In this document: in pieces, positions 1-12,548 of the stretch
Layout: each line of letters opens with the position of its first letter
Position numbering within the stretch: position 1 is the stretch's first letter
Origin: Caenorhabditis elegans
Taxonomy: Eukaryota; Nematoda; Chromadorea; Rhabditida; Rhabditidae
Assembly (NCBI RefSeq): GCF_000002985.6
Contig: NC_003284.9
Span: 930,001 to 994,000, forward strand
Length of the DNA stretch: 64,000 nt
Reading direction: 5' to 3'
Position numbers and translations under genes: made by a program
The notes under the pieces: model-generated
Seen by the model: only the letters and a program-made list of their open reading frames with translations
What the model was told of the DNA's origin: nothing
Database searches by the model: none

Positions 1-279
1 AATTCCCCCATTTTTTATTGATCAAACCTCAATGGGACATCCTAACACTACGTGAATACATACACTTCAAGAGACTAAAAATAATTCACCCTGTGAGGCT
101 TTTTTATTAGATGAAAATATTGGATCCCTTGCTAGGCTTCTGAGAATGTAATACTACTCTTCTTGGTCGACTTTTACATTATTATTTAGATTATTAATTG
201 GTTGCTCACCAACACATTGAATTATCTAAAAAAAAATTACGCAACATTGTAAAACTTCAGAATTTTGTGAAATTTCCAG

Positions 280-2172
280 GATTATATACCTGATCTTTCG
301 CATCACTTGGAACATATCGGCATTGAAACACATATGTACGCATCTCAATGGTTTTTGACGCTTTTCACCGCAAAATTCCCACTTCAAATGGTGTTTTTCA
401 TTTTGGATTTATTTTTGAGTCAGGTAAGTATTTTTTTAGAATAGGATCAGTTAAGAATATCTATCTTCAGGGAATGAACACGATCTTCCATATATCACTT
501 GCATTGCTCGATGATGCAAAGACCGATCTTTTGCAGTTAGATTTTGAGGGAACCCTAAAGTAAGACTACCTGCAATTTGCAAATGAATCAATAAAACTAT
601 TTTCAGATACTTCCGTGTGTCCCTTCCCCGCAAATACCGTACCGAGGCGTCGACCAAGTGCCTGATTCATAAAGCCGTGAAATTCCGTTTGAATCATAGC
701 AAACTCGAAGTTTACGAAAATGAATATAAACGCATTAAGGAACTGGAACGGGAAAATGAAGACCCTGTGTTGAGGATGGAGGTAAGTCAATTTTTTAGCA
801 AGAAATTTCCTCTTTTGGCCTAGAGAAACACTTCTGAACGCAAAACGCAATTTTTGATTTTCAGAAAGAAATTGGCCGTCACCAAGCGAACACTTTACGC
901 CTCGAGCGGGAAAACGACGACCTGGCACATGAGCTGGTGACCAGTAAAATCGAACTTCGACGAAAATTGGACGTAGCTGAAGATCAAATTGAAACGTCTG
1001 CAAACGCGATTGAACGGCTCACACGACAAAATATGGACATCTTGGAGGAGAATAAGAATTTGATGAGAGAATACGAGCAAATCAAGGAAATGTACAGACG
1101 GGATGTGCTGAGGTTGGAAGAGAATGGCTCGAGAGCCGAGAAACTGCTGGCGGAGTATAAGAAGCTGTTTTCGGAGAGGAGTAAACGAGCCGAGAATGAG
1201 AGGGAACACTTTGAGGTGCAGAAGAAGGCGATTATTGTGAGTTTTTTTGTTAGTTGGAAAAGTCCACATAGACCAAACTGGAATAATATCGGTTTCTTTG
1301 AGAGCGATCTGACATTATTTGAGTTCTACGCCACGTGTTGTCAGGCTGTCCCCTTACGGTTTGACCTAAAAAAAATGCGGGAATTTTCTCGCCCAGAAAA
1401 ATGTGACTTCAGCACGTTCTCTGCGTTTCAACTCTCGCATTTTTTGTAGATCTACGCATAACAAACCGAAATGAGACACTCTGGCACCACGCTTATACTC
1501 AAACTACTTGTCGACGTAAAAGTTTTAGAACCACCAGAATTTGCGCGCCAATTCAAACTTTCAGCAATATCAAGTTGCCCATGATTATGTGCGTTCTTTA
1601 ATAAATGTTCCCTTGCCAACTTATACATGATCAGATTTCAAATAACTCAATATTTTTCTAATATCAATATCACACCAAATTATGAACTGTAAAATTGCCA
1701 AAAGTGTAGAGAAAAAAATTCATGTTCCAGGCAAGAATCTCCGACTGCGACAAATGCTGGCCAGCAGTTTGTGAATGGGAGAAGAATCGGAGTCCAGTGC
1801 ATTCGGCTTCCACACCAACCGGACCAGATTTGCTCACGAAATTGGAGGAACGAGAAGATCATATCAAGTTTGTGATATCATTTTTAGTATACTAATTCGC
1901 TAATTGCTAAACTTTTTTTCAGAAATCTCGAAATCGATCTGGCACAAACGAAACTATCATTGGTGGAAGCCGAGTGCCGCAATCAAGATTTGACGCATCA
2001 GTTGATGGCTCAAAGTGAAAGTGATGGGAAGAAGTGAGTGTTAGAAGAGTTTGTGTATTTGCAAATAAAATTTAAAAATTTCAGATGGTTCAAGAAAACA
2101 ATCACGCAGTTGAAGGAAGTTGGTAGCTCGTTGAAGCATCATGAACGATCGAATAGCTCAGTGACGCCGTGA
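280..2172 (+). CDS. tbc-11: RabGAP1-type TBC domain protein, C-terminal part (gene runs in from the left)
   Basis: Seven spliced exons fit one frame: 280-423, 471-559, 607-781, 865-1236, 1731-1867, 1923-2033, 2085-2172, giving 371 residues and a TGA stop. The first exon carries the end of a TBC Rab-GAP domain (MYASQWFLTLFTAKFPL, then DLLQLDFEGTLKYFRV). Next comes a long coiled coil containing LERENDDLAHELVTSKIELR, nearly identical to the same stretch of vertebrate RABGAP1/GAPCenA. The C-terminus (AQTKLSLVEAECRNQDL, then KWFKKTITQLKE) also matches that family. These proteins accelerate GTP hydrolysis by Rab GTPases on endosomal and Golgi membranes. The catalytic Arg and Gln fingers and the N-terminal PTB domain lie left of the window, so the gene is partial here. 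Family assignment is confident; the symbol is from memory. The 494-base intron 1237-1730 holds no visible exon. Confidence 0.9.
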
Positions 2173-3803
2173 ACAAATTTTAAATTGGTCATAATTTATT
2201 TATTTATTTTTATCTGCTTTGTGAATATATTTAAATGAAAAGTTTCAGATTTTTATTAAATTTGGTGCATTTTCTGAATTATTAGTACAATTTAAGAGGA
2301 TACGGTGTTGATCAAAAAAACTCAAGTAGAGTAGAAAATTATTTTTAGTAGATGAAAAAACTTTTCAGTAAATTTTCGAACTCTTTTTCTTCACATTATA
2401 TAATTGTTAGTATGGTGTGCTAATTTTGTAAATTAAGTTGTCAATTAAATTTTGAAAAAAAGTTATACGTTCCACCTGAACGAGGATTGATATACGTTCC
2501 TGAGCACATTTAAAGTTTTGGTGGCACATTTTTTTTGTAATATTAAGTTTGTAATTTGAAAGTTACATGCATGAATTTCTGTAATTTTTATATATGGAAT
2601 AACGCATTCAACTACTCAGTTGTGAGCTCGGAAGTGGTGGAACTTCAGAAAATAAAATTTCCAGAAACCAATCTTCGGAACCTATACCCTCATGATTCTG
2701 TAGCATGTAATCTCCAAAATGCATGTGAAAGATCACATTCCATCAAATTTTTTATGTACTTTACAAAAAAATGTACTTCCTTTTCTTTTCTTTGCATACA
2801 AAAATTGTCATTCGGATAATGCATTCAATTTCATTTTGTCATCGCATTTTCCATTTTCTCCCGCCATTTTGCTTTCTTTTCCAAATCCCTTCCCCAATCT
2901 TTTCGTTTCTACCCTCCAAAGAGACGAAGGAAGATTTCCTGATTCCACGGACCTCTGAGCTCGTGGAGCTCCTACGTGTGTGTGTGTCTCTGTGCTCGGC
3001 GAAGCTCGACGAAGTAGCGGAGATCCCAGAGAGCATAGAGAAGACATGAGGGGGATAGCTGGAGCTCTGTTTGAGCACATATACGCAGACAAAGTAGCAA
3101 GCAAATTTTCCACGCAGCAAACTTATTATTCTGGCATAGATGTGAAAACAAAAAAGTGCGCAAAAAAGGGGAGAGTGGTGCGCAAATTTTCCTTTTCTTT
3201 TTTGAAAATGAAGCTATTTAACTCTTTTTTTTTTCTTTTTTCTTCCCTTTTTCCTATTTTCTTCTAATTTTTTTTTCTTCAATTTTCACTTAGTAAAGAA
3301 AAAGCTGAAGAAAAAAGGCATGCCTAGTAAAATCGATATGACAAATTGCCCTCATTTCTCACATTTAGACAGAAGAAAAGACGCTGAAGCTCAACTTCTT
3401 AACGGCTTCGTTTTTTTCTTTTTTTTTTTAGTTTTTTCTTCAAGCTGCTTCCTGTTTGTTATAAGATCAAGCCTATATAATTTTAAAATAATTAAAATTG
3501 TAAAGTCTAGGCTCTTGTAATGAGGTGTTTTTTTTGTCACAATGTATATTATTAATTTTCAAGCGCTTATTTTCAGTTTCAGAACCCGTATTTTCTCGAA
3601 AAAAATTTTATTCTAAAATCGGCAAAATACTTGAACATTTGTTGCGTTAAGACTAAGTGTTCTGAAAACTCAATTTACGCCTAACAACAGAAATCATAAC
3701 TCCGACTAAATTTTATTTTCTTCAAGGAATTGTAGCTTTATGTTTTTTGCTTCTTATTTCCACTTATGCTTTTAGACATTTTTCTTCAACTTTTCAACTG
3801 CAG
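2173..3803. other. Intergenic: tbc-11 3' end and upstream region of the SCHIP1-like gene
   Basis: No convincing coding exon is visible. A less AT-rich block at about 2930-3070 contains a short palindrome (GAGCTC-GTG-GAGCTC, 2957-2971) and a GT run. Pyrimidine-rich tracts follow at 3210-3280 and 3410-3440. The GC shift makes 2930-3100 a candidate promoter or non-coding first exon of the downstream gene, but no specific site can be proven from sequence alone. Confidence 0.4.
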
Positions 3804-6800
3804 ATGGATCATACGGAAACCACAACTTCAAATAATATCGGATACAATTCGTCGTCTGAATCATTCGCGGTTCGTTTTATGCAAACGCCGTCAGCTGTTT
3901 TGAAAATAACCAATGGAGAGGTAAAGTGATTTTAAATAACATGTTATTAGAGAAGGTGTAGTTTTGAAAGTAATAATGCCTAAAGTCTAGACATGAAAAT
4001 TCTCAAGTGGCTTGTACACTGAAAAACATCCTAGTTTTTGAGATGGTTGTTTTTATAACCACTCTGCCATATTAGTGCAATTAATATGAGAAGTAAATAT
4101 ACAAACATGCTTTATTAGTAGTGCTGCACAGTTTCTAGAAATTAAAATAAATGAGTTAAAAGATGCTCATTATAATTCGCAAAAGTAATTTTTTCCCATT
4201 ATAAGATAGGTTTCTAAAAATAAATAATTAACGTTTCTGTGGGAATTTACTCTACTAAAAACCCCAACCAAAAAAGAGCAAAAGTTAAGTTGCACAAAAG
4301 TATGAATAGTTTGAAAATGTTTGGAACAATAAATAATTTTTGTCCTTGACTACTTTTTCCTACTCATTTATGAGCTTTTGAAAAACCAAGATTATTTATA
4401 CAATTTTTTTCAACTTTATAAGATATTAAGTATTTCGAAAACTAGCTCTATTCTCAGAACAATAATTTTTAAATTCAATAAACCGCTGGAATTTCCAGAT
4501 GACTGAGGACAATAACAATATGCTGCATGGAATTAATGGTGTTGACTTGCTGGATTTGCAAAGTACTGATAACGACGATCAATACTCAAATTCAAGCAGT
4601 TTGGAGTCAAGGAACTCTCTGACAAATCATCAGGGTAAAGCTGAAGATTCAACGTAATTTTTTAATGTTTTTTATTTGTTAAATTTCTAGGAAGTCAGGA
4701 TGGTGACGGTGAATCTGGATCAACTTCCTGCTCGGAGGACTCTTTTGAAATGTCTAGTACTTGTAGTGTTCGGGAAGAGTTATACGAAGGTAATTTTCCA
4801 GATGCTCAGATTTTCAGGCTTCCTAATGAGGCGAGGAGTTTATCCGGGTACCCTATATTTTAGACGATGCTCAAAAATATTGCTTAAAAAATACGACAGA
4901 ATCTGAATCCAAATTAGCGTTTTCATCCAAAAAAAACTTGCCAGCGAACTTTATAGACATACATTTTTTTCAAACAAAAATACTTACATCATATTGGGCG
5001 TAGTTGGTGTCCAGTATTTTTGAATAAATATTTTAAATAACGTTCGAAATGGTAAAATTTTCAGATTGTTTAGATAATTAAAATTGAGTTAACAAAAATT
5101 TGCTGGACAGAAACAAATTGGGAAATTAGTTATGAGAGATTTTTCCCGAGTTTGATGTTGTAAAAGTAGAAAACAATTCTAGCCCGTATTACGGCTGAAA
5201 GTGCTCACCAATAACAAATTAGCAAATTGATTGCCGTCTTGTTCATGCACAACTTGTAATTTCAGAGCCCACATTTTCCGACTTAATATTGAAACAAGCA
5301 TCATTTTTTCTAGATTTTTGTCTTAATTTATTAGAGAAACTTTGACGCAAATATGTTTTCAGTAAAATGCTCCACCCAAACCTGACTCCACTTTTTAAGT
5401 GCAAACTCTAACAGTTTTAGCTGATAGTTTTAAATTTATTTAACAAGCCTAACTTAAACATGGCTACGTTAGAAACAAAAATTCAAAACACCCAAGATCC
5501 ACCCGCACAAAACCCAAGAATAGAAATGCTCTTTATAGAGGAAAAGCGACGGCTGATTGAGAGGAATGAAGTGACTTCACGGAGATCGGATTTCAGCAAA
5601 GAAAGCAGCTACGAGAGCCAGTTTCGGTAAGAATGTGTAGAAAATTTTACTGAGTTGGCGTTTCTTGGATACTAATCTCTAATAAATATAATGTGTGATG
5701 TTTTGTTTCTACTTGTGTATCCTTATCTTTTCAAATTGGACTTAAATTATAGACCACCAGCATCTCAAATTCAACAACACAGCGAGCTGGATTCGGATTT
5801 GCAAAATGATTTTATGCGGAAAATCCGGCAGTCAGTAGCTAACCAAATTGAGCACATAGATACTGGTAAGAAATAAGTTTGACGTTCTAAAAAATTGGGA
5901 TTATTTTTAGGGCTTCCTCAGTTGGATTTCGTAAAGCTAGAGCAGCAACTGACAACTGCCGCAAAAGAAAGAGAGGACGTGGAGAAAAGGATGACGTTTG
6001 ATAATGTGAGCACAAATTGTAAATTAGTTAAATTCTAAACATAATTCCACTGGCATTGCTACAGTAATCCTACAGTACCCTTGAATCTCTTGCACTGGGT
6101 CAGTAGTACATCCAATGTTCAAGATAGGGCTTCCATGAAGTCGCCGCAACGGCGCCCGCGCCGGCTTCACGGCGTCACTCATGCCACATGTATCCAAACG
6201 TATAGTGCGGCGCGGAACCCCGAATGTGTCGGCCGCTTCCAAATAACATTTTAGCGCCTCACGCCCTAGTTAATGAAAATAACTTGTGCATAAAATAAAA
6301 ACGAAATTTGAAACGGACTATAATTTATAAACAAATCCATTTTCTAATTTTAAGATATCCGAGAGAAAAGAATGTAATGATTCATGGAGAAGGTACCCGT
6401 CATTTCAACACCAAAAGAAGACGAATTCAGTTTTACGACTCCCGCCCAGCAAAAACTTACAGGTACAAATTAACTTTTAGCATGATCAATCTAATTACAT
6501 AATTTCTAGGTTTGCTTCATGAATGAGCTCAGTGAAACTGACACGGAAAATGGGGAAGACTCTGAAGATTCTGATATGGAGCACATGTACGTTAGGAAAA
6601 GTAAATCGGTGCCGAACTTCAAGAATGCTACAAGTCCAGATGTGTTAGACTCGAGGAGTTTGCAAGAGTTACATGAGAAATTGGAAAGGAACTTGACGTT
6701 AAATGATAGTAGGTGGAGCGGAAATTAGAAAAAAAAATTCTAAACTTTTCTAAACATTTTCAAAGGTTTTCAGTAAAATCTAGTACCTACTGAGAAATCG

Positions 6801-7704
6801 GATAGGTTTCCTAAAAATGTAGAATCTATTCGAAATCTTCTGTAGGAACTTTGGGAGGTTTAGTAGATTTCATAGACGAATATTCCGAGAAATTTTCTGA
6901 ACATTCTAAAACGTTTTTGAAAATTCTAGAACATACATACATTGAAATTACAGATTTTTCCAGATAATTTTTTAAATGTTTCAAAAAATTTTAAATCATT
7001 TCTATCAACTTGCTAAAATTCCAGAAAAGCTTTAAAAAAATGTTCAACAATTTTCAATCATTTAGAAAAAGACAACTTTCATTGGAAAATTAGAAAACAG
7101 TTTTCAAAAATAAATTTGAATACTTTTTTCAAAATGAAAAAAATAACAATTTTCAGATGAGCGGTGTAAAATGTTGAAACACGAAGCGCATCGGGTTATG
7201 AAAATTGCAGAGGAGAAGGCAAGCACGGCACTGGCAGAGTATCGAAGGTATCATTTTCTTTTTTGAGGACGCAAGAAAAACAAGAAAAATAATATATTTC
7301 AGAGGAAGATCGAAAGCAAGTGAGGTGCCGCGACAAGCAAGGCAGTATTTGAGCAAAACAAAGTTGCCGGATATCCAGATTATCCATCAGCAGATTGAAG
7401 AAGCCATCTGTAGTGAGTTTATCAAAATATGAATGATTTGGAAACAGATTAGCATACACACTTTTCAGGAAAAAACATGGAGCTTGTTGGTCTTCTTTTG
7501 GAACGGGATAATCTACACATGGAGCATGACTCTTTGAGAGTTGATATCGATGACTATACTCAACAAAAATCGCCGGTAAGTACAAATATCCGCGTGAACT
7601 TTAACAGAATTAATTTCCAGTTGATACTCCTTGATATGAAACGGCTTCTGCAATTACAGAAAGGGCTCGAAAGCAATTCACTTGGCACTAAGAAATTCTG
7701 TTAG
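3804..7704 (+). CDS. Schwannomin-interacting protein 1 (SCHIP1) homologue
   Basis: Twelve exons give 448 aa: 3804-3920, 4499-4634, 4691-4789, 5539-5626, 5753-5865, 5911-6005, 6355-6462, 6510-6708, 7157-7247, 7303-7412, 7469-7575, 7621-7704. The ATG directly follows a TTTTCAACTGCAG acceptor. Residues 1-130 are acidic and Ser/Asn-rich (low complexity). Two blocks match vertebrate SCHIP1: [19 protein letters not shown] near residues 249-267 (compare NLQICFVNDSGSDKDSD), and the C-terminal helix [11 protein letters not shown], then [19 protein letters not shown], then VDIDDY. In vertebrates SCHIP1 binds the NF2 product merlin and sits in ankyrin-G complexes at axon initial segments; its role in the worm is inference. 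Exon 7 uses a weak acceptor (TTTTAAG), but removing it breaks the conserved junction. A dispersed GC-rich repeat lies in intron 6006-6354. Exons upstream of 3804 are possible. Confidence 0.82.
6100..6256. repeat. GC-rich dispersed repeat copy in an intron of the SCHIP1-like gene
   Basis: This block is much richer in GC than its surroundings. It shares AGGGCTTCCATG and TAGTGCGGCGC...GAACCC...TGTCGGCCGCT with a second copy at about 56580-56710 in a dgk-1 intron. Open frames through it are repeat artefacts. Confidence 0.7.
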
Positions 7705-8595
7705 AAATTTTTTAACCTCAATAGTTTTTTGTATTTATTTGCATTTTTGTTACATTTTTGTTTCAGTGATCTTTCATTCAGTTCGGTATATTTATTTCTC
7801 TACTTATAAACTCAATGAAGCAAGTACAAAACTTTCATTTTCTGTAATTTAATAGGGATTTAGTTATAATTTCTGGGCAATACGTGAACCTTTTTTGGCA
7901 CAAAACATTTCACACCCAGTTATAATATTTATGGATTTGGAAATTCAGGCATTTCAGATTGAGATTTTTTGTTGGTCAGTGCAAATCTAATTATGTTCGG
8001 TGCCTGTTCAAATTTTGATCAATGCAATTAATCCTTTAGTCAGTGGGAAATATACCGCAGTCAGTCCAAATCAAATTTTTCGACAACTTAATTCAAACTT
8101 TGTGCAATCAAAACCTTTGCCTGTGTTCCTTAAAATTATGTCAGTGCAATTAAAATTTTGGTCAGTGCCAAACAATCTTTGGTCAGTGCACTCGATCAGC
8201 GAAACGTAAATCAAAAACGTTAATAATTTTTACATTAAAGGATTATTTAAAATTTCAAAAACTAAAATAATGTTTTAATTCTCAAATCACATTTCATCAT
8301 AGTCACCAAATTTTTTACAACATTCATTTCAAAAGGAAATAAAATAATTGTAATCTTATTTCTCACTCATAGAAAATGGGAAACCGATTCAAAAAATATA
8401 AAACGTCTGTAATTGGTATGTGCAAATGACTTTGGTTTATCAACAAAAAAAAAGAAAAGAAAGGCGTTGATAAGATATGCAATTCTGATAAGAAGAACAG
8501 TGGAGGGCTCCGTCTATTTCACAGCATCATTTTCTTTTGTCATTTCAATACCTGAACCTATTTATTCAAAGATCAATTAGCCTCATGAATCAAAA
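7705..8595. other. Intergenic, SCHIP1-like gene to sugar transporter
   Basis: It holds the 3' UTR of the upstream gene, a cluster of GGTCAGTGC motifs (7974-8196) and AT-rich DNA. Pyrimidine-rich sequence at 8515-8560 precedes the transporter start. No coding exon was seen. Confidence 0.5.
7974..8196 (+). repeat. TTGGTCAGTGCA-type short repeat cluster
   Basis: Perfect or near-perfect copies of GGTCAGTGC occur at 7974 and in the 8150-8190 part, with degenerate copies between (gatcaatgca, gtcagtggga, gtcagtccaa). They are spaced by 20-35 bases of AT-rich DNA. Confidence 0.7.
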
Positions 8596-11500
8596 ATGGT
8601 AACCTCCAGGTATGCTTTTGTTCATCTTTGTATTTTTAGTTTTTCAAAATTATCACAACTTTTCAGATATCTCATCACAGTAACCACTGTAGTATTAGGC
8701 GGAAGCGCACAATTTTACAGTTATGGAGTAGTCAACCCTGCACAAGTGGTTATCACTGACTGGATTAATCAGACTTATATTGATAGGTACAAAATCAAAG
8801 TTCAAAAAAGATAGTAATATCGATTTTTATAGGTATAAAGCGCCGTTGTCATTAACTGTTTCAAATGTTATATGGTCGTTTGTTGTATCAAGTATTGCAA
8901 TTGGAGCAATTCTCGGAGCATCTTTTACGAGGTACATAGTGTGTGAACTGAATTTCCAGCTAAACCTGTTAAATTGTAGAATAATTGGAGAGAAGTATGG
9001 AAGACGAAACGGGATGTTTTTCAATGGAATTCTTAATGTTTTTGCTGCACTTTTTGAATTAGTAGCCAAAAGATTTAGGTAAGAAATTACAGAGTTACAC
9101 ACAATATTAAACATATTGTTCAGCTCGCCAGAATTGTTGATATTTGGACGTTTTGTGTATGGAATAAACATGGGTTTATCAAGTGGTCTTGTGCCGATGT
9201 ATTTGATGGAGATCACACCGTATAAGTATCGTGGACCAGCTGGAACTTTGCATCAGGTATTTTTATTTTTTTGGAACAGAGACGAGCGGCAAATTTTGAA
9301 TTTTGCCTAATGGGTTTTTTTCTAAATTGTGCCAAATTATGTTTTTTCACTAGAACTTTCAAGAAAAATTAATAGTTTTGGAAGAAATTATTTTATTCAA
9401 AAATGTGCTGAAATTTTTGAAATTAATATGCATATATTTTTTTCATTTTTAATAATTTCAATGACCTTCTAAATGTTCACGTTTCAAAATTCCAATTTTT
9501 ATGTTCTCTTCACTCTTTTGGTCTGAAAAATGATTTTTACTGCTTGATAAGCGGTACCAGTTTCGTTCTTTGCAATCAACCAGTACAAAAGTAGAAAATA
9601 CACTATTCACGTGTATTTTCACTTCGATGCATGTGGAATGGTTTCTAATTATTCAAGTTTTCAGATAGCTGTTGCTTTTTCTGACTGGTTCTCATTGCTA
9701 ATTGGTTTGCCCGAAGTTCTCGGAGACCAAAATAACTGGCCATTAGCATTTGCACTTCCCGGACTTCCAGCTCTTGCTCTGGTCTGCATTTTACCATTTT
9801 GTCCGGAATCGCCAAAATACACACTTGGAACGAAGCATGACAGAGACAAAGCATTGAAGGATGTTGAGCTGTTAATTGGAAAGGAGCAAGCACCTCACAT
9901 GTTTGAGTCAATTGTCAGGGAGGTTGCTTTGGATGAAGTTAGTTTTTTTTGCGTTTACCTGTATACAAGGATCTCTCTATTAGGCTTGTATCTCAACTTT
10001 GGTAGCTGATGGTAGAATATATTTACGAAAAAATGCATGGTACTAATTTTTAGCAAATCATTTGGCCACTACCAAATTTTGGAAGAAAAATGTTATACAC
10101 ACAGCTCTGAAATTGAAACTTTTGAGTTCAAAACTGAGAGGGAATGCCAAACTACATGGCTATTTTCAGGGAGATGGAACCTTCCGGGAGCTCTTCACTA
10201 GACCAGATCTCAGAATTCCCCTTGCCGTCTCTATAATCGTCATGATAGCTCAACAATTCACCGGATGTACAGCAGTATTTGCATTCTCCACTGACATGTT
10301 CCTTAATGCAGGGCTCACTCCGTGAGTTTTTCCCGCACAAAAGTGAAAAATTTCAAGTATGTATTTCAGAGTGATCGCAAGATTTAGTACACTTGCAATC
10401 GGCATTGTATACTTTTTGTTCGCATGTACAAGTCCGTTCCTAATTCACAAAGTTGGAAGACGGTGGCTATCATTGTTCCAGTTAGCCAGTTGTATGGTGG
10501 CTTTGATGTTGCTCTCTTTATTCACATTTTTGCAGAATTACGAAAATGTGAGTTTTGAATTGTTATATTTGAAGGTGAAACGAGGTTGTGGTTTTAGCCG
10601 GTATATGAAATAGAACTGAAATTTAAAATGGTACATCAGCATAGTTGGTACATACAATTTCTACGTCACAACATATTGACTGTTTTTCCACACAGAACCT
10701 GTGAGTCTGTAGAGAGAAGTGAGCCTATAAAGATACACAGACAACATCACTAAGTACCTCCTACCTTTTCTGCGAGAGAGAGAGAGAGAGAGAGAGCCTG
10801 TACAACAGTATTGGAGTTGATAAAATCGGATGCAGCAAAAAATGTTTGTGTGTGGAAACCTCTCAATATGTTGTGACGTAGAAGTTGTATGTACCAACTA
10901 CCAACCAGCATATTTGGTACCTTTTCAATTTCGCCATTTCCAATACTTATGGCGTTGGTCGGGAGGATTCTTGTCGCTATTGATTGGACGTGGAGGAGGT
11001 TTACAAAGCTGAAACAACTGTAGTTCCATTAACCGTGGTATTCTTATTCAGTACACAATTTAAAATGTTTCCCTTTTAGATTTTTGAAATGCCTCTTTGA
11101 GGTTTTAGAGAATGCCCCGAGCAATAACCCCCCAATGACCTTTTGAGTAATGCCTCCTTGGAATGCAAAAACACGATTTCCCCTAATTTTTAGCCTCCTA
11201 GGAGTGTGGGCCAATAAAGACCAATTTCTGGTTGGACTAGTTTTAGTTTCAGTATATTTTTTCAACAAAAAACCAACAAAACTCTACTGTCCTTTGAAAA
11301 TGTAGTGTTCTAATGTTATTACCTTCACGAATATACTGGTATCCTGCTAGGTGGTTTGGCTTTAAAAAATGTAGGATTATAAAAATTGATAAACTGTTTT
11401 TATAATAATTGTCAAGTTGAATTGTTTTGTTTCATAAGACAATGAAAAACTAATCAACAATAAAAAAATGCAGATCGAATGGGCTAGATACGGAACAATA

Positions 11501-12548
11501 TTTTCTCTGGTGTTCTACATGTGTGTCTATGGTGTTGGTTCTCCAATCCCATGGATCATTGCAAGTGAACTTTTTACACAGCAGGTTGGTTGATCTTTTC
11601 TCAATTTTATCATACAGATTTTGAATTTCCAGTTCCGGGCAACCGCTGTGACAGTGTCGGTATTTGTTGCGTGGACATTTGCGTTTATCGTTAGCACATC
11701 TTATCTACCATTCCAGCAGGTAAGTGGTTCAAATTTTTCAAACAAACAAAAATTAATTTGCAAAAAACTGAGGCGCCTGAAATAACTATAAATAGGCGCA
11801 GATTGAACTAAAAGTCGGGGAACTAAAAGTCTTCCCGTGTTTTGATATTTTTTTTCTGTGTATTGGCCAAAAAATTCGTGTGTCCCTTTAACCGGGAAAA
11901 TTTTACCAAAAAGAAAAACGACGCAAGTTAAAAGTTCCGCTAACCATTCGCTGACTGAAAAACTAGAAAGTTTTTGAATTTTACTTTTTGTTTTTCAAAA
12001 AATGAAACTTGAAATTATAGCTATTGTGATAATTTCAAATTATTCAAACAAGAAAAAAATTTGTCGGCATCCCTGGTCGCAATACATTCGGGCCAAATAT
12101 ACATAAACAAGTAGGCATCTTTTGTAACCCTATTGACAGAAGCACACAACTTTAATTAATCTTTCAAAACGTTTTTTTCACAGTAGTCTTACCGGGCATT
12201 TTCGATTTGCTAAAATAATTTTATATGGTTTTTTTTCAGCTTGTTGGAATCACATTCAGTTATTTCCCCTTCATCATCGGGCTTGCCGTTTTCGGTATCT
12301 TCATTTATGTCCTACTTCCGGGTAATCGCTCAATTTTTTAATGTATCATCTATTAAATACTTTCAGAAACTCGTGATCGACCAATGGTTGAAATTGTGAC
12401 AGAAGTTCATCACCGAACAGCTTCCTTGTCAGCTGGAAGACCATGGGATGCTAGTCGGCCACCAAGTCGTCAAGAGGTTCAACGTCTGTTGGATACAATG
12501 GATCCACGGAGTTATAGCTCTTATGATAATTCCACTTTGGAGGATTAA
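8596..12548 (+). CDS. Major facilitator sugar transporter, GLUT (SLC2)-like
   Basis: Twelve exons give 509 aa: 8596-8609, 8667-8786, 8833-8931, 8980-9078, 9124-9256, 9665-9937, 10170-10321, 10370-10547, 11474-11584, 11633-11719, 12240-12321, 12367-12548. The order of GLUT signatures is intact: GEKYGRRNG after TM2, a YKYRG loop after TM4, PESPKY near residue 205 after TM6, QQFTGC in TM7, HKVGRRW after TM8, PIPW in TM10 and a terminal PETRDRP. It should be a 12-helix plasma-membrane carrier for hexoses or related polyols; substrate cannot be read. I recall this neighbourhood as the F53H8 cosmid, where F53H8.3 is a transporter of this type. The start is the ATG of a 14-base first exon. Intron 10548-11473 contains an inverted-repeat element. 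Confidence 0.9.
10645..10897. mobile_element. Miniature inverted-repeat element in a transporter intron
   Basis: The left arm 10645-10695 (ttggtacatacaatttctac...) and right arm 10847-10897 (...gttgtatgtaccaa) are near-perfect reverse complements of about 50 bases. They flank a core with a GA dinucleotide run near 10773-10795. No transposase frame is present, so it is non-autonomous. Family name not recognised. Confidence 0.75.

Noticed and set aside
1..279. Possible upstream tbc-11 exon at the left edge
   Set aside because: No acceptor-donor pair with TBC-like sequence was found; the preceding exon probably lies outside the window.
2808..3267. Several overlapping open frames on both strands
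   Set aside because: Mutually overlapping frames in a GC-shifted promoter-like stretch, with no splice sites that fit neighbours.
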